A stretch of DNA of 64,000 nucleotides from Mongoliimonas terrestris (GTDB lineage Bacteria > Pseudomonadota > Alphaproteobacteria > Rhizobiales > Pleomorphomonadaceae), in the NCBI RefSeq assembly GCF_001927285.1, contig NZ_MSIG01000013.1, forward strand, positions 1 to 64,000. Direction: 5' to 3'. The position numbers and the translations under genes are program-made. This document shows, piece after piece, positions 1 through 10,941 of the stretch; position 1 is the stretch's first letter, and each line of letters starts with the position of its first letter. The notes beneath the pieces were generated by a model. That model saw nothing but the letters and a program-made list of their open reading frames with translations. It was not told the DNA's origin and searched no databases.

Positions 1-11
1 CGATGGAGCGG

Positions 12-41
12 GATATAGTCCCCCCATCCGCCCCATGTCAA
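12..41 (-). promoter_or_regulatory. Sigma-70 promoter reading out of the left edge
   Basis: On the minus strand a perfect -35 TTGACA (36-41) and a -10 TATATC (12-17) are separated by 18 bp. This matches the rhizobial housekeeping consensus CTTGAC-N17-CTATAT closely. It points left, so it would drive a gene outside the window; that gene cannot be named. The match is seen directly; activity is inferred. Confidence 0.55.
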
Positions 42-230
42 CACGTGCCTTCAAGAAAACGACACGAATGTGGGAAGACAAGCGGGAACAAGGGGTTGGG
101 GACTCGGGTCGCCTGGATGGTCGTCCTCGGGGTGGCTTCGCACCTCCGGATCGTCTTTCGCCGCATTGCTGCCCCATTGAGAAGACCAAAAGAAGGGCGT
201 GAACGCACACGCGCCACGCGGCCGGCCCTG

Positions 231-248
231 CAATTTGTTGACAAATTG
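231..248. promoter_or_regulatory. 18-bp palindrome, possible operator
   Basis: CAATTTGT-TG-ACAAATTG is a perfect inverted repeat with 8-bp arms and a 2-bp centre. It is AT-rich in a GC-rich setting and contains TTGACA at 238-243, which could be a -35 element. No good -10 is seen 17-18 bp downstream. It lies about 265 bp upstream of the M23 peptidase. A dimeric repressor site is the likeliest reading, but the regulator is unknown. Confidence 0.4.
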
Positions 249-513
249 TCCATTGCCACGGCAAGGTCGCAGCTCTTGCGCCAAGGCTTCCAAGGCCTTG
301 GCTACCCGCGAACGGGGCACGCGTGGGGGCACCGGGCCGTTTCGGTCCCGACCCCTTTCGGGTGTGTCGATCTCATCCCGGTTTATCCGTCCACCGGCGC
401 CCTTCTTCAAAGACGGGCGACGGACAGGCGGGCGGACCGGAGCCATTGGATCGGGCATTCGTCCGTGACGCACAACCGGCCTGCGCCGGTTCGAGGGGGG
501 CCAAGACACCGAG

Positions 514-2499
514 ATGAACGCGGTCTGGAACGACCACGCCTCGCTGCATGTCGACCTGGGCGACGAGCCGCCGCTCGTGACGTCGGACAACCGGTCCGGT
601 CCGCCCGATCGTCGGCAGGTCTCGCTTCGCTGGCTGACCGGCACCGTGCTGGCCGCCATGGCGTCCACGTCGCTGATGGGTGGTGCTCTCTTCGTCGCCA
701 TGGACGGTCGCCAGACGTTCGCCGTCCCGGTCGGTGCCGCCATGGCGGCCGTGCCCGCGGGCCCGGACCGGCCGGCGGACCTGATGCCGAAGGGCGACCG
801 CATCGTCGCCGACGCGGGTCCGGCTCCGACCCGCCAGGTGCTGCGCGTCTCCACCATCAGCCGCGACGGTGACCGGGACCTGATCCGCCTCCGCCCGTTC
901 GCACGGGTGTCGGCACCGCTGGTCGCCTCCTCGTCGGACATCGTGGACGAGATCCCGACGTTCAACCCACTGCGCATCTTCGCCGACGCCAACGTGGACA
1001 CCCGCGACGGCATGCCGGACACGCTCTACGGCGCCGACGTGGACGGCAAGATGACCGTCAAGGTCACGGATTTTCCGACGGCCGACGCCTCCTTCACGCC
1101 CTTGTCGCCGCTCGACGTGGCGGCGACCGAGGAGAAGGTGCGCGACGCCGCCCAGTTCGACGGCGCGAACGTGGAGGAGGCCTCGCTCCAGCTGGTCGAT
1201 CCGGCCCGGTTCGACTTCGGCTTCGCCGAGCGCAGCGCCTTCGAGCAGTATGGCGTGCGGATCTTTTCGGAGAACGTCTCCTTCATCGGGAGCACCGACG
1301 AAGACGCGGCGGCCGAGGCGGGCGGCTATACGGAAGAGGCGTCCGTGACGGTGGAGAAGGGCGACGACCTGGTCCAGGTGCTGATCGCCAACGAGGCGAC
1401 CGACGAGGAGGCCGCCGAGATCGCGCTCCGCTTCCGCAAGGAATTCGACATCGTCGGCGCCCAGGCGGGCGACAGGCTGCGGATCGCCATCGCGGCCGTG
1501 AACGACGACAGCGGGCGCTATCAGCCGGTTCGGGTGTCGCTCTACCGCGGCGGCAAGCACCGGGGGACGGTGGCCCTTTCCGACAGCGGCGGCTATGTGG
1601 TGGCCGAGGAACCGCGGACTGACGGGGACGAGGCCTTCGAAGTGGCGGGCGCCGCCGACGACGGCGACGATGTGGTCCGCCCGCGGCTCTATGAAAGCCT
1701 CTACCAGACCGCGCTCGCCAATCAGATGTCGCCGGAACTCATCGACGAGCTGGTGCGCATCTATTCGTTCGACATGGACTTCAACACCCGTGTCGGCCCC
1801 GGCGACCAGATCGAGGTGGTCTACTCCCTCGACGAGGACGAGAGCGAGACCCGGGATGCCTCCGAGATCGTCTTCACGGCGATCACCATCGACGGCAAGA
1901 CCCGCCGCTACTATCGCTACAAGGCACCGGACGACGGGTCGATCGACTACTATGACGAGGCCGGCAAGAGCGCCAAGAAGTTCCTGCTGCGCAAGCCGGT
2001 CTCGGGCGGCACCTTCCGGTCGGGCTTCGGATCGCGCCGTCACCCGCTGCTCGGCTATGTGAAGCGCCACACCGGCGTGGACTGGGCGGCGCCGCGGGGC
2101 ACGCCGATCATGTCGGCCGGCGACGGCACGGTGTCCTACGCCGCCTGGAAGTCGGGCTATGGCAACTACATCGTGGTGCAGCACGCCAACGGCTACGAGA
2201 CCGCCTACGGCCACATGTCCGGCTTCGCCAAGGGCATGAAAAAGGGCACCAAGGTGCGGCAGGGCCAGGTGATCGGCTATGTGGGGTCGACCGGCCTCTC
2301 CACCGGGCCGCACGTGCACTACGAGGTGCTGGTCAACAACAATTATGTGGACCCGATGCGGATCAAGCTGCCGCAGGGCCGCTCCCTGGCCGGTCCCGTG
2401 CTCTCCACCTACCTGACCGAGCGCGAGCGCATCGACACGCTGCTCGGCGTCGGCCCGCCGGCCAAGCTGGCGGCGGCGGCGACCACGGGCGGCGGCTGA
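514..2499 (+). CDS. M23 family peptidoglycan DD-metallopeptidase
   Basis: This predicted cell-wall hydrolase has 661 residues. After a polar N-terminus there is one hydrophobic segment at about residues 40-63, so the protein is probably anchored in the inner membrane with the rest in the periplasm. The middle of the protein is acidic and not assigned. The C-terminal LytM/M23 domain shows the zinc ligands of HTGVD (H519, D523) and HVHYE (H600, H602), so the site looks intact and catalytically competent. M23 enzymes cut peptide cross-links in peptidoglycan; some relatives instead act as divisome activators, which this sequence cannot separate. The gene stands alone, convergent with the YitT pair. 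The ATG at 514 has only a weak ribosome site. Confidence 0.9.
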   Translation: MNAVWNDHASLHVDLGDEPPLVTSDNRSGPPDRRQVSLRWLTGTVLAAMASTSLMGGALFVAMDGRQTFAVPVGAAMAAVPAGPDRPADLMPKGDRIVADAGPAPTRQVLRVSTISRDGDRDLIRLRPFARVSAPLVASSSDIVDEIPTFNPLRIFADANVDTRDGMPDTLYGADVDGKMTVKVTDFPTADASFTPLSPLDVAATEEKVRDAAQFDGANVEEASLQLVDPARFDFGFAERSAFEQYGVRIFSENVSFIGSTDEDAAAEAGGYTEEASVTVEKGDDLVQVLIANEATDEEAAEIALRFRKEFDIVGAQAGDRLRIAIAAVNDDSGRYQPVRVSLYRGGKHRGTVALSDSGGYVVAEEPRTDGDEAFEVAGAADDGDDVVRPRLYESLYQTALANQMSPELIDELVRIYSFDMDFNTRVGPGDQIEVVYSLDEDESETRDASEIVFTAITIDGKTRRYYRYKAPDDGSIDYYDEAGKSAKKFLLRKPVSGGTFRSGFGSRRHPLLGYVKRHTGVDWAAPRGTPIMSAGDGTVSYAAWKSGYGNYIVVQHANGYETAYGHMSGFAKGMKKGTKVRQGQVIGYVGSTGLSTGPHVHYEVLVNNNYVDPMRIKLPQGRSLAGPVLSTYLTERERIDTLLGVGPPAKLAAAATTGGG

Positions 2500-2597
2500 C
2501 CAACGATCCGGCGTACGGGCAGAGTAGGCCGGGAGGCGAGGCCATCCGGCTCGATGCAGCGGACAGGTTCACCCGCCGCCGGAGCCGTTCATACCCG

Positions 2598-2633
2598 GCT
2601 CTTGAGGTTCGGACTCTTCCGACCTTCAAGAGC
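2598..2633. terminator. Hairpin between convergent genes
   Basis: Arms of about 15 nt (2598-2612 and 2619-2633) pair almost perfectly around a 6-nt loop, in the gap between the M23 gene (+) and the YitT pair (-). There is no T-run on either side, so it is at best a weak bidirectional terminator. Confidence 0.4.
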
Positions 2634-2680
2634 GTTACGGCCTGACCGGCCGGCGCCCGTTGGGGCTTGCCTGCGCTCCG

Positions 2681-3313
2681 TCAGAATCCCTGATACCGGC
2701 CGCGCTTGTGGTTGACCGCGAGCACCAGATTGAGCGCCACGGCCCCCAGCACGGACAACAGCACCGCCCCCGGCGGCAGGATGGTGAAGGCGCCGAGCAC
2801 GATGGCGGCGTCGATGCCCATCTGCACCTTGCCGGCCCGAAGGCCGTAGCGCTCCTGCGCCCAGACGGCGAGCACGCCGACGCCGCCAAGGCTGGACCGG
2901 TGGCGGATCAGGATCAGCAGGCCGACGCCCGACAGCATGCCGCCGGCGACCGCCGCGAACACCGGATCGACATCGCTGATCTGGTAGAGGTGCGGCAGGA
3001 CCTCCGCCTCAGCGGAGAGGAGCGCGACGGCGGCGAAGGTCTTCACCGTGTAGGCAAGGCCGAACACCCGGTAGGCGAACAGGTAGAACGGGACATTCAC
3101 GGCGAAGAAGACCAGCCCATAGGGCCAGCCGCCGGCATAGTGGATGAGAAAGGCAAGGCCCGCCGTACCGCCGGTCGCAAGGCCGACCGACTTCAGGAAG
3201 ACGAGGCCGAGCGCCACGAACAGGGTGCCGGTGAAGAGCGCCAGCGCATCCTCGAGCGGCGTGTGGGCGAGTTCCGGCGGGTCGGGCAGGTTCTTCGAAG
3301 CGTCAGAAGCCAA
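2681..3313 (-). CDS. YitT family membrane protein (copy B)
   Basis: This 210-residue protein is of the YitT/DUF161 type, with five or six hydrophobic segments and the family signature in which GTLFVALGLVF is followed by the glycine-rich GTAGLAFL. Its substrate is unknown; relatives are annotated as putative transporters. It begins with TTG at 3313, which overlaps the end of the upstream paralogue by 11 nt, and no ATG or GTG start is available before the first membrane segment, so translational coupling is likely. It is clearly a duplicate of copy A: both share the same N-terminal LEDALAL block and end in GRY-GF. Confidence 0.85.
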   Translation of the reverse strand: MASDASKNLPDPPELAHTPLEDALALFTGTLFVALGLVFLKSVGLATGGTAGLAFLIHYAGGWPYGLVFFAVNVPFYLFAYRVFGLAYTVKTFAAVALLSAEAEVLPHLYQISDVDPVFAAVAGGMLSGVGLLILIRHRSSLGGVGVLAVWAQERYGLRAGKVQMGIDAAIVLGAFTILPPGAVLLSVLGAVALNLVLAVNHKRGRYQGF

Positions 3314-3917
3314 GATAGCGTCCGGGCCGGTGATAGAGCGCGATGACGAGGTTCATGAACACGGAGGCGAGGATGGAGAGCGCCACGGCCTTTGCGTCCA
3401 TCACCAGGAAAGCCCCCGTCACCACTGCGGCGTCAACCCCCATCTGCACCCATCCGGCCCGGAGGCCGAAGCGCTGCTGCAGCCATACCGCCATGATGGC
3501 GACGCCGCCGACGCCCGTGCGGTGACGGATCAGCGCCAGCATGCCCATGCCGACCATCAGGCCGCCGGCGATGGCGGCGAACATCGGCTCCACATGGCCG
3601 ATGGTGAAGAGCGGGGGCAGGAGGCCGGAAAAGAGCGACAGGGCGATGGTGACGAGCAGGGTTCTGAGAAGATAGCCCGTGCCGAAGGCGAGCTTGGCGA
3701 AGATCATGAACGGCATGTTGAGGGCGAAGAAGACCGCCGCGAACGGCAGGTCCAGCCCGAAATGCGCCAGGAAGGCGAGGCCGGCGGTGCCGCCGATGGC
3801 AAGGCCCGCGGTCTTCAGGATGGTCAGCCCGAGCCCGACGAAGAGCGTGCCCATGAGGAGCGCGAGCGCGTCTTCCAGACGGGAATGGGCAAGGGACGGA
3901 GACGTGACCATGGTCAT
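3303..3917 (-). CDS. YitT family membrane protein (copy A)
   Basis: This is a 204-residue polytopic membrane protein, first gene of a two-gene operon with its paralogue. The block with GTLFVGLGL, GLAIGGTAGLAFLAH and RHRTGVGG aligns residue for residue with copy B. A GAGG ribosome site lies a few bases before the ATG at 3917. A 19-bp palindrome 39-57 bp upstream suggests that the pair is regulated as a unit. Two tandem, overlapping YitT genes suggest heteromeric assembly or recent duplication. The function is unknown; the family assignment is firm. Confidence 0.85.
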   Translation of the reverse strand: MTMVTSPSLAHSRLEDALALLMGTLFVGLGLTILKTAGLAIGGTAGLAFLAHFGLDLPFAAVFFALNMPFMIFAKLAFGTGYLLRTLLVTIALSLFSGLLPPLFTIGHVEPMFAAIAGGLMVGMGMLALIRHRTGVGGVAIMAVWLQQRFGLRAGWVQMGVDAAVVTGAFLVMDAKAVALSILASVFMNLVIALYHRPGRYLGF

Positions 3918-3955
3918 GGCCGGGCCTCGAGGTTGGAGCGGGGCGGAGATGCTAT

Positions 3956-3974
3956 GTAAGTCAGTATGACTTAC
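3956..3974. promoter_or_regulatory. 19-bp perfect palindrome upstream of the yitT pair
   Basis: GTAAGTCA-GTA-TGACTTAC has perfect 8-bp arms and a 3-bp centre, and sits where the promoter of the minus-strand yitT operon should be. The size and symmetry fit a dimeric winged-helix or TetR-type repressor. No regulator gene lies next to it, so the factor would act from elsewhere. Confidence 0.5.
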
Positions 3975-4047
3975 CTTTCTGGGTTGGGCAAGATGGTGCG
4001 GTGCACGAAGATGAGGCAGGGGGGGTGTGTTTCGGCAGAGGGCGGAG

Positions 4048-4222
4048 GTTCACCCCTCTCCCCAACCCTCTCCCTCAAGGGGAGAGGGGGCGCGTTGGTG
4101 AGTGAGGAGAGGGCCGGTGCGTTGGGTGGCCGACGTAGCATCGGGCTTGAGGCAGCGTTGGAAGACGCGCTCGACAGGGGCCCTCCCCCCCTGGAGGGGG
4201 AGGGTTGGGGAGAGGGGGAACC
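4048..4222. repeat. Inverted pair of REP-like palindromic repeats
   Basis: The left copy (4048-4092) contains the hairpin CCCTCTCCC-TCAA-GGGGAGAGGG. The right copy (4178-4222) carries the same GGTTGGGGAGAGGGG block in reverse complement, next to its own CCCTCCCCC/GGGGGAGGG hairpin. About 85 bp of unrelated DNA separates them. This is the usual look of dispersed C/G-rich extragenic palindromes in alphaproteobacteria. A related direct pair occurs at 63273-63370. Confidence 0.7.
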
Positions 4223-4323
4223 GCCGAGGGTGGGACGTGAACATCCCTTCCCTCAGAAGCGCCCCTCCGTTCTCGCGACCTCGGGGAGTACCTTTTCAAC
4301 CTCTCCCGGTCGCCGCTCCACCC

Positions 4324-6927
<2,604 letters not shown>

Positions 6928-7005
6928 GGTGGTTCGTCTCCCTTTCGGCACGGCCCGCCCGCCTTCTTGGAAGCGCGGAGGGACCGCCCTGTCTTGTCCT
7001 CGCCG

Positions 7006-7034
7006 ATATGGTGTCGGACGCCGGCCGCATGAAG
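7006..7034 (-). promoter_or_regulatory. Possible RpoH (heat-shock) promoter of clpB
   Basis: On the minus strand CTTCAT (7029-7034) and CCATAT (7006-7011) are 17 bp apart, resembling the alphaproteobacterial RpoH pattern CTTGAA-N16/17-CCATNT. It would give a leader of about 70 nt for clpB, a classic RpoH target. The spacing is right, but the -35 is imperfect. Confidence 0.4.
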
Positions 7035-7124
7035 AGGGTCCGGGCGAATCCGGACCCGGGGGTCGCGCGAAACGGTGCGCCGGCCGCTGGTCTCCCGCAA
7101 GGACGACGCCTGGCGCAGGCCACG

Positions 7125-7152
7125 AAAAAGCCCGCCGGCGGAACCGGCGGGC
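7125..7152 (-). terminator. Rho-independent terminator after the DUF4167 gene
   Basis: A 9-bp GC stem (GCCCGCCGG/CCGGCGGGC, 5-nt loop) is followed on the minus strand by five T residues. It lies 60 bp after the DUF4167 stop and separates that unit from clpB. Confidence 0.85.
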
Positions 7153-7211
7153 CTTGTCGAAACGAGCGCCTGAAGGGCCGGCGCCCGGTGATCCGTCGCC
7201 GGCGGGGGAGA

Positions 7212-8372
7212 TCAGTCGCCGGTGGGCACGTCGGCCGGGGCGTCGGACGGCGCCTCGCCGCCCTCCGCGTCCGTCCGGCGGGTGCGCGGCCGGGTGGCGC
7301 GGCGGCGGCGGGTCGGCCGCTCCGCGTCGCCCTCGGCGGCGGGTGCCATGGCGTCGGCGGCGGCCTCGGGAGCAACCGGCGCAGTGGCGACGGCGGCCAT
7401 CGTGGGCGCGGGCTCGGCGGCGACGGGAGCCGGCGACGGCGCGGGCGCCGGGGCCGGCGCGACCGGAGCCACGTCCACCGGGAAGCTCACGTCCGGCTGG
7501 GGCGCGTCGAGCGGCATGGGGGACGGACCGGCGGGACGCTCACGCGGCTCGAAGGGACGGCCCTCGCCCCGCTCGCGGCGATCGAAGGTGTTGCGGTCGA
7601 AGCGCTGACGCCGTTCGCGCCGCTCGCTGCGCTCGGGGCGATCGCCCGCGCCTTCCGGTGCTGCCTGCGGCGGACGATCGACCGCCTCAGGGGCGGCCTC
7701 ACGACGCTCGTAGCGCTCGCCGCCCTGCGGGCGCGGCCGGTCGTTGCGGTCCGGGCGATCATTCCGCTCGGGCCGATCGTTCCGCTCCGGGCGGTCCGGA
7801 CGATCGGGCCGATCCTGACGCTCAGGGCGGTCGAACCGCTCGCCGCGCGCATGCTGGGGCTGATCCCGGCGATCGGGGCGGTCGTAGCGCTCGCCGCCTT
7901 GGCGCTCGGGACGGTCGCCCTGGGGACGATCACCATGCTGCGGCCGGTCGTTCCGCTCGGGCCGCTCGTAGCGGTTGTCCTGGCTCTCGCCGCGGTCCTG
8001 GCCGTAGAAGCCGTTGCCGTTGCCGCCCTGCGCGCTGAAGTTCGGCCGATCGAAGCGATCCGTGAAGCCGGCGTCGAAATCGTCGCCATCCTCGTCGGAG
8101 TCGTCCCGGCCGAACGACGGCTGTGCCTGCGCGTGCGCCGTGGCGATGATCCGGTAGTAGTGCTCCGCGTGCTGAAGATAGTTTTCCGCCATGACGCGGT
8201 CACCGGACGACGAAGCGTCCCGCGCAAGCTGGGTATACTTTTCCGCGACGTGCATGGCCGTACCGCGGATCTTGACGTCTGGTCCGTTTGATTCGTAGGA
8301 GCGGGTCAGCGGATTGGGGCCCTTGCGGTTTCGCCCGCGCATCCGCTTGTTGTTCTGCTGAACTTGCCTCAT
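7212..8372 (-). CDS. DUF4167 domain protein with arginine-rich repeats
   Basis: The 386-residue protein opens with the conserved DUF4167 block: basic MRGRNRKGPNPLTR, then HVAEKYTQLARDA and NYLQHAEHYYRI. This family is common in alphaproteobacteria and of unknown role. Residues of about 110-220 are dominated by RPERND/RPDR-type repeats, and the tail is alanine/proline-rich with a basic TRRRRATRPRTRR end. The composition resembles intrinsically disordered RNA-binding proteins, which is inference only. Its place after prfA-prmC fits a link to translation or RNA, as in related genomes. A strong terminator follows it. Confidence 0.85.
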   Translation of the reverse strand: MRQVQQNNKRMRGRNRKGPNPLTRSYESNGPDVKIRGTAMHVAEKYTQLARDASSSGDRVMAENYLQHAEHYYRIIATAHAQAQPSFGRDDSDEDGDDFDAGFTDRFDRPNFSAQGGNGNGFYGQDRGESQDNRYERPERNDRPQHGDRPQGDRPERQGGERYDRPDRRDQPQHARGERFDRPERQDRPDRPDRPERNDRPERNDRPDRNDRPRPQGGERYERREAAPEAVDRPPQAAPEGAGDRPERSERRERRQRFDRNTFDRRERGEGRPFEPRERPAGPSPMPLDAPQPDVSFPVDVAPVAPAPAPAPSPAPVAAEPAPTMAAVATAPVAPEAAADAMAPAAEGDAERPTRRRRATRPRTRRTDAEGGEAPSDAPADVPTGD

Positions 8373-8892
8373 ATGTCCGCTATCTCTTTAGCTTTGAGCG
8401 CCTGACTGGCGTTGGCCGTCACGCGCATTCGACAATCCGGAAAAGCGCGGGTGTGGGACGGTCTGCGACCTTCGGGGACAGGTCCCCGACCGCTGGTCCT
8501 TCGGAAAGCGCACCGAAGACGGCGTCATGACGCCATCCGCCGAATCGGCGTACCGATCACGAGAGACCTCGCCCGTTGCAGGGCGGAGGATGCGCGCTGA
8601 GCCATTCGTTCGAACGTTCCGAAAACGAAAGCGTGCCGATGAGAAACCGGATCCGAAGACTGGTGTCTGCCAACCGGCGCGGGCCTCTGACTCCCCGCAG
8701 CCATCGACGATCACTCTTCGATCAGCCGGAAAATGACCGATCCACCCCCCAGTGGATATTTCAGATTGGACGGAGTGCCCGCAGGGCGAAACACTGCGTA
8801 TCGGCCGTTACCCGTCTCTCGGCACGTTGAACCTAGCCGCTTCGCACAGAACTTCCAAGCTTTTTTTCCGCCGAAACCTGTGGAGTGCCGGT
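8373..8892. other. 520-bp gap between prmC and the DUF4167 gene
   Basis: No gene is supported on either strand. The only clear structure is a perfect 18-bp inverted repeat TCGGGGAC-AG-GTCCCCGA at 8472-8489. The gap presumably holds the DUF4167 promoter, but no convincing -35/-10 pair was found. Confidence 0.5.
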
Positions 8893-9795
8893 TTATCGTC
8901 CCGTGTCGGCGGCCGGTTTCACCGCCATGACCACGCGGTCATGGCCGGCGAGGTCCAGGATCGTCCGGATGTCGACGAATCCCGCAGCCGCCAGGCCGTC
9001 GCCGACCGCGCTCGCCTGACCCGAACCGATCTCGAGACCGATTGTTCCGCCCGGCAACAATCGGGCGTAGGCCGCGGGACCGAGCGCCCGATAGGCGTCG
9101 AGGCCATCGGGGCCGCCGTCGAGCGCCAGCCGCGGATCGTGGTCGCGCACCTCCCGGTCGAGGCCCGCGATCGCGTCGCTTTCGATGTAGGGCGGATTGG
9201 AGAGCACCATGGTGACGGGCTCGAACACCTGATCCAGATAGGAGCCGAGCCGGGCATCGAGCCGATCGGCGAGCCCGAGCCGTTCGGCGTTCGCCGCCGC
9301 GACGGCGAGGGCGCCGGCGGACAGGTCCACCGCCACGGCGCGCGCCTTCGGCAGGGCCGCCAGCATGGCAAGCGCGATGGCGCCGGTGCCGGTGCCCACA
9401 TCGACCAGCAGTAGCCCCTCCCCGTCCGCAGCCGCACCCGGCACCGCGCCGCGCCGCACGGCCGCGAGCGCCGCATCCACCAGGATTTCCGTGTCGGGCC
9501 GCGGCTCCAGCGTGTCGGGGCCGAGATGAAGGTCGAGGCCGTGAAACTCGCGCCGCCCGAGGATGCGGCCGACCGGTTCTCCGGCGAGGCGCCGCGCGGT
9601 CAGGGCTTCCACGGCCGAAAGAGCGGCCGGATCGGGAGTGGACGCGCCGTCGGCCACGAGGCGCACCGGGCTCCAGCCGAGCGCGTGGGCGACGAGAAGC
9701 CGGGCGTCGAGTGCCGCAGTCGGCAGGCCGGCGTCGCGGAGACGCGCGCGGGTCTGGCGCAGAAGATCGTCGACGGTGACGGGCGGCCGGCTCAC
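8893..9795 (-). CDS. prmC: Release factor glutamine N5-methyltransferase PrmC
   Basis: PrmC methylates the glutamine of the GGQ motif in release factors, using S-adenosylmethionine. The 300-residue protein has an N-terminal helical domain and a Rossmann methyltransferase domain with LLVDVGTGTGAIAL (SAM loop) and the diagnostic substrate motif LSNPPYIES. It starts with GTG at 9795, overlapping the prfA stop by 4 nt (GTGA), so it is translationally coupled to its substrate gene prfA. The assignment is secure. Confidence 0.96.
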   Translation of the reverse strand: MSRPPVTVDDLLRQTRARLRDAGLPTAALDARLLVAHALGWSPVRLVADGASTPDPAALSAVEALTARRLAGEPVGRILGRREFHGLDLHLGPDTLEPRPDTEILVDAALAAVRRGAVPGAAADGEGLLLVDVGTGTGAIALAMLAALPKARAVAVDLSAGALAVAAANAERLGLADRLDARLGSYLDQVFEPVTMVLSNPPYIESDAIAGLDREVRDHDPRLALDGGPDGLDAYRALGPAAYARLLPGGTIGLEIGSGQASAVGDGLAAAGFVDIRTILDLAGHDRVVMAVKPAADTGR

Positions 9796-10868
9796 ATGTC
9801 CGCCTCGGCCAGCCGCTGAGCCTGATCCTCGCTGAGGAGGGCGGCGACCAGTTCGTCCAGGTCGCCCTCCATGACCTGCAGCAGCCGGTAGAGGGTGAGG
9901 TTGATCCGGTGGTCGGTGACGCGGCCCTGGCCGAAGTTGTAGGTGCGGATGCGCTCCGACCGGTCGCCGGAGCCGACCTGGCCCTTGCGCTGGGCGGCGC
10001 GCTCGGAGGCGAGCCGCTCGCGCTCGGCGTCGTAGAGGCGGGCGCGCAGGAGCTTCATGGCCTTGGCGCGGTTCTTGTGCTGCGAGCGCTCGTCCTGGAC
10101 CGCCACCACCACGCCGGTCGGCACGTGGGTGATGCGGATGGCGCTGTCGGTGGTGTTCACGTGCTGGCCGCCGGAGCCGGACGCCCGGAAGGTGTCGACC
10201 CGAAGGTCGCCCTCGTCGATGTCCACGTCCACCTCCTCGGCCTCCGGCAGCACGGCAACGGTGGCGGCGGAGGTGTGGATGCGGCCGCCGGATTCCGTCG
10301 CCGGCACCCGCTGCACCCGGTGGACGCCGGATTCGAACTTCAGCCGCTCGTAGACGCCGCGTCCTTCGACGGCGGCGATGATCTCGCGGTAGCCGCCCAT
10401 CTCGCCCTCGGCGGCGGAGAGCACCTCCACCTTCCAGCCCTTGGCGTCCGCGTAGCGCTGGTACATGCGGAAGAGATCGCCGGCAAAGAGCGCCGCCTCG
10501 TCGCCGCCGGTGCCGGCGCGCACCTCCAGGATGGCGCCGAAATCATCGGCCCGGTCGCGCGGCAGGAGGGAGAGGCGGATGTCCTGGGTTAGCGTGGCGA
10601 TCTGCTCCACCACGTGCGGCCGCTCGGACTCGGCAAGGGCGCGCATGTCGCCGTCGGTGGCCGCGTCGGCGATCAGGTGGTCGAGGTCGCTGAGTTCGCG
10701 CTCGATCGCCCGCAGGGCGCGGATGCGGCCGACCAGCGGCTCCAGCTCCGCATAGTCGCGCGACAGCCGCACATAGGTCTCGGCATCCGGCTGGCCGGCC
10801 ATGCGCGCCTCGATGATCGCGAAGCGATCGAGCACGCCTTCAAGTTTGGTGTCGAAGCCAGTGATCAT
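9792..10868 (-). CDS. prfA: Peptide chain release factor 1
   Basis: RF1 recognises UAA and UAG stop codons and triggers peptide release on the ribosome. From MITGFDTKLE at 10868 the protein has 358 residues, the family length; an upstream ATG would add 16 unusual residues. It shows the codon-reading PAT tripeptide in VPATESGGRIHTS and the catalytic GSGGQHVNTTDSA. It is followed with a 4-nt overlap by prmC, which modifies that GGQ glutamine. ptsP lies 73 nt upstream on the same strand. Confidence 0.97.
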   Translation of the reverse strand: MITGFDTKLEGVLDRFAIIEARMAGQPDAETYVRLSRDYAELEPLVGRIRALRAIERELSDLDHLIADAATDGDMRALAESERPHVVEQIATLTQDIRLSLLPRDRADDFGAILEVRAGTGGDEAALFAGDLFRMYQRYADAKGWKVEVLSAAEGEMGGYREIIAAVEGRGVYERLKFESGVHRVQRVPATESGGRIHTSAATVAVLPEAEEVDVDIDEGDLRVDTFRASGSGGQHVNTTDSAIRITHVPTGVVVAVQDERSQHKNRAKAMKLLRARLYDAERERLASERAAQRKGQVGSGDRSERIRTYNFGQGRVTDHRINLTLYRLLQVMEGDLDELVAALLSEDQAQRLAEADM

Positions 10869-10941
10869 GTCCGAACTGAACTGTCCAAGCTGTCGCGGCC
10901 GGGCCTTGAACGGCATTCGCGTCGCAACGACACGCCGAGCC

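Larger units (their letters stand above)
1..513. other. Gene-free region before the M23 peptidase
   Basis: No coding region with a plausible start, codon pattern or recognisable product was found here. It holds the leftward promoter at 12-41, the 18-bp palindrome at 231-248 and a 12-bp palindrome CCAAGGCCTTGG at 290-301. The rest is probably the 5' region of the M23 peptidase gene. Confidence 0.5.
3918..4323. other. Intergenic region between clpB and the yitT operon
   Basis: No gene is supported. It contains the 19-bp palindrome near the yitT start and two inverted copies of a palindromic C/G-rich repeat at 4048-4092 and 4178-4222. Open frames across the repeats are low-complexity artefacts. 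Confidence 0.6.
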
